NCBI GenBank assembly: GCA_024279045.1
Contig: JAJRRZ010000279.1
Coordinates: 1-8,077 of the forward strand
Direction: 5' to 3'
From: Alphaproteobacteria bacterium
GTDB lineage: Bacteria > Pseudomonadota > Alphaproteobacteria > Rhizobiales > Aestuariivirgaceae
Length of the DNA: 8,077 bases
Below the pieces are notes generated by a model. It searched no databases and was not told the DNA's origin. It saw only the letters and a program-made list of their open reading frames with translations. The position numbers and the translations under genes were made by a program. Shown here piece by piece: positions 7,601 to 8,077 of the stretch. The number at the start of each line of letters is the position of its first letter. Positions within the stretch are counted from its first letter, which is position 1.

Positions 7601-7616
7601 CGGTAAAGGCCTGCAT
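4605..7616 (-). CDS. DinG/Rad3-like ATP-dependent DNA helicase (superfamily 2, Fe-S type)
   Basis: A 1003-residue helicase of the DinG/XPD family, expected to unwind DNA 5' to 3' in repair or in resolving R-loops and replication obstacles. Motifs in order: Walker A AGTGLGKT (274-281, K280); Fe-S cluster cysteines C341, C413, C418 and C424; VIANHAVVL (439-447) typical of DinG; Walker B DEGH (476-479), with Gly in place of the Ala of DEAH; SATL (763-766); motif V GTDAVRDGVDVPG (894-906); and motif VI QAFGRLIR (949-956). The first 230 or so residues lack helicase motifs. They contain a conserved-looking PHLLCHAPMLLARLG...YDVAELFAFVMP pattern that I recall from alphaproteobacterial members; it may be a worn-down exonuclease-like domain (inference, weak). 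A Gln/Pro-rich linker (about 212-230) joins it to the helicase core. The start at 7616 follows the lptC stop by six bases with no clear ribosome-binding site, and a TGA in the same frame at 7623-7625 rules out a longer protein. A small tandem repeat interrupts residues 589-603. Confidence 0.93.
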   Translation of the reverse strand: MQAFTEHIVDIAALPALTTFGAGARAVAGCGQGEPAMLNAAQALQRLQQQPHLLCHAPMLLARLGRIATGQPATSAATPASGARHYDVAELFAFVMPAVAVPPLVSRFGAVLGLMLDDDDPRTLHTLAEALLQRLAAREAPAPDQAAQLARMLARAGWPWARAVLRALGVDDTLRDNAANGAGQGASLATPGAGLFETNALAAWERLPEWEENPPAPPPGQQPVQPQEAVRELRRILGANAEQRPDQHRYAAEVAQAFAPRPSKHENITLLAEAGTGLGKTLGYLAPAALWARRNAGSVWVATYTRNLQRQLLAEAARLWPEEAVRRRRVSVRKGRENHACLLNMEENIGQLAGSGPRGLLLAALLARWLLTTRDGDMVGGDFPAWLMPLLGGERLAAATPAALGLTDRRGECTYAACRHFRKCFIEKARVRAERADVVIANHAVVLTQAAMSVLLGETTPHEKLDRLELARLVFDEGHHLFDAADSAFSGHLSMLEAAEMRRWIRGAEGTRRRGRGLRERLGDLLGGGGTLAGGLEVLQQLEEAARALPAEGWRARLQGGAPAGVAEAFFAHVRQQVLARNARRNRIGNSPADNSPASNPPAYGLEADCEPLIDGLAAAAQALQQTLATVQAHMHHLATILLARLEQESATLTSSERNRLQSMARALIRRGELVLAGWRAMLQRLVHPPADGSAARDLSDRQGEDGQNAAHGRRADSIVMWFSIDYAHGQEHDIGLHAHWVDPTIPLAECVLQPADSVVITSATLRDDVAADDGGWQGAEVRTGATHLPWVARRAGFPSPFDYARQARVFVATDIDRENIDQLAAACRELFIAAGGGAMGVFTAISRLRAVHRRILAPLAQAGLELYAQHVDAMDTGTLIDMFRAREDACLLGTDAVRDGVDVPGRSLRLLVMDRVPWPRPTILERARQQAFGRQRWTDMQVRLRLRQAFGRLIRKADDRGVFVLLDNRLSSRFHPAFPPGASIERLGLADIITRTRDFLQT
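5808..5852 (-). repeat. Three 15-bp tandem repeats inside the helicase gene
   Basis: Units at 5808-5822, 5823-5837 and 5838-5852 (+ strand GGCGGGAGGATTGCT, GGCGGGGGAGTTATC, GGCGGGAGAATTGCC) are imperfect copies. Read on the coding strand they give GNSPA, DNSPA and SNPPA (residues 589-603). The stretch lies between the Walker B and SATL motifs in an otherwise Ala/Leu/Arg-rich helical region, so it is probably a flexible surface insert produced by in-frame repeat expansion. Confidence 0.7.
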
Positions 7617-7622
7617 GCCGGT

Positions 7623-8077
7623 TCAGGGCCGTTGGCTGGGCCGGTCTTGCAGGGGAGCCTCCCCGGAAGCCGCGCCGGCTGTCTCGAATCGAGTGCGCAC
7701 CTTGCCATTGAAGACGATGACCGCGCCGCCGTTGCGGGTGTGCATGCCGGGAGCCTCGATGACGGCGCTGTTCATGCGCACCACCACGGGGGTATCGGCG
7801 CGCAGGTCGTTGCTGTCCGGATTGAAGATCACCCGCTCGCCGCGCAGCTGCCACTTGCCCGCTTTTTCGATGCGCACCTGGCCGATGAGCACGACCTCGC
7901 GGGTTTTTTCGTCCACCTCGGCGCGTTCGGCGCTGAAAATCATCGGCACGCCGTCGCTGGCATCGATACGGCCAGAAACCTTGTCGAGGAAAACGGTTCC
8001 CTTGCGGTTCTCGTCGCGCAGGCTGCTGGCGGCGCGGATCTCGTAGCGGCGGCCCTGCTCGTCCTGGCCTTTCAGCA
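7623..8077 (-). CDS. lptC: LPS export ABC transporter periplasmic protein LptC, partial (N-terminus off the window)
   Basis: The visible 150 residues are the periplasmic part of LptC, the bitopic inner-membrane protein that receives lipopolysaccharide from LptB2FG and passes it to LptA. The reading frame is open to the window edge on the - strand: LKGQDEQGRRYEIRAASS, then TVFLDKVSGRIDASDGVPM, VVLIGQVRIEKAGKWQLRGE, RADTPVVVRMNSAVIEAPGM and GGAVIVFNGKVRTRF. This order (Gly-Arg-x-Tyr-x-Ile start, repeated beta strands, x-G-V strand pairs, a final F-x-G-K-V-R strand) is the LptC/LptA-type beta-jellyroll pattern. The N-terminal transmembrane anchor (roughly 40-60 residues) is outside the window. 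A polar tail of about 20 residues (ETAGAASGEAPLQDRPSQRP) follows the last strand. The gene runs into the helicase gene with a six-base gap; lptA, the usual next gene, is not there. LptA itself is the alternative, but the GR-Y-I start and gene length favour LptC. Confidence 0.82.
   Translation of the reverse strand, partial: LKGQDEQGRRYEIRAASSLRDENRKGTVFLDKVSGRIDASDGVPMIFSAERAEVDEKTREVVLIGQVRIEKAGKWQLRGERVIFNPDSNDLRADTPVVVRMNSAVIEAPGMHTRNGGAVIVFNGKVRTRFETAGAASGEAPLQDRPSQRP

Noticed and set aside
1..8077. CRISPR array, tRNA or rRNA gene, insertion sequence, prophage or toxin-antitoxin module
   Set aside because: I saw no regularly spaced repeats, tRNA-like cloverleaf, rRNA signature, transposase or terminal inverted repeats. 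The genes belong to known transport, envelope and repair families, so the window gives no evidence for a new defence or mobile system.

Overview
The window reads as GC-rich chromosomal DNA from a Gram-negative bacterium, most likely an alphaproteobacterium. This rests on an LptC gene (outer-membrane LPS export), a TAXI-type TRAP transporter with a fused permease and a partner universal stress protein, and a large DinG-like helicase whose N-terminal layout resembles alphaproteobacterial versions. That taxonomic placement is inference, because no marker RNA gene is present.

Left part (about 1-4476, + strand): a three-gene TRAP transport operon. It holds a TAXI-family periplasmic solute-binding protein (124-1097), a fused small-plus-large TRAP permease with a C-terminal DUF3394-type domain (1327-3975), and a universal stress protein of the kind found beside TRAP systems (4000-4476). 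The binding protein would capture a solute in the periplasm, the 882-residue permease would import it using an ion gradient, and the UspA-like protein may modulate the system from the cytoplasm. The solute cannot be told from sequence. All three genes start with nearly the same ribosome-binding block (GGGAGG, then ATC-ATG). A strong 12-bp hairpin lies in the 229-bp gap between the binding protein and the permease. As written, the binding-protein gene carries a one-base frameshift near 841-848, which is either a sequencing error or a recent mutation.

Middle (4477-4604): a convergent intergenic region with a long hairpin (21 paired positions, one bulge) whose flanking A-rich and T-rich arms make it a good candidate for a bidirectional terminator.

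Right part (4605-8077, - strand): lptC enters from the right edge and lacks its N-terminus. Six bases after its stop, in the same reading frame, begins a 1003-residue DinG/Rad3-type superfamily 2 helicase with an Fe-S cysteine set. The two genes are probably co-transcribed and translationally coupled.

I found no mobile element, CRISPR array, tRNA or rRNA, and no convincing novel system. The points most worth checking are the frameshift, the intercistronic hairpin, the two-way terminator, the in-frame lptC-helicase junction and a 15-bp tandem repeat inside the helicase gene.
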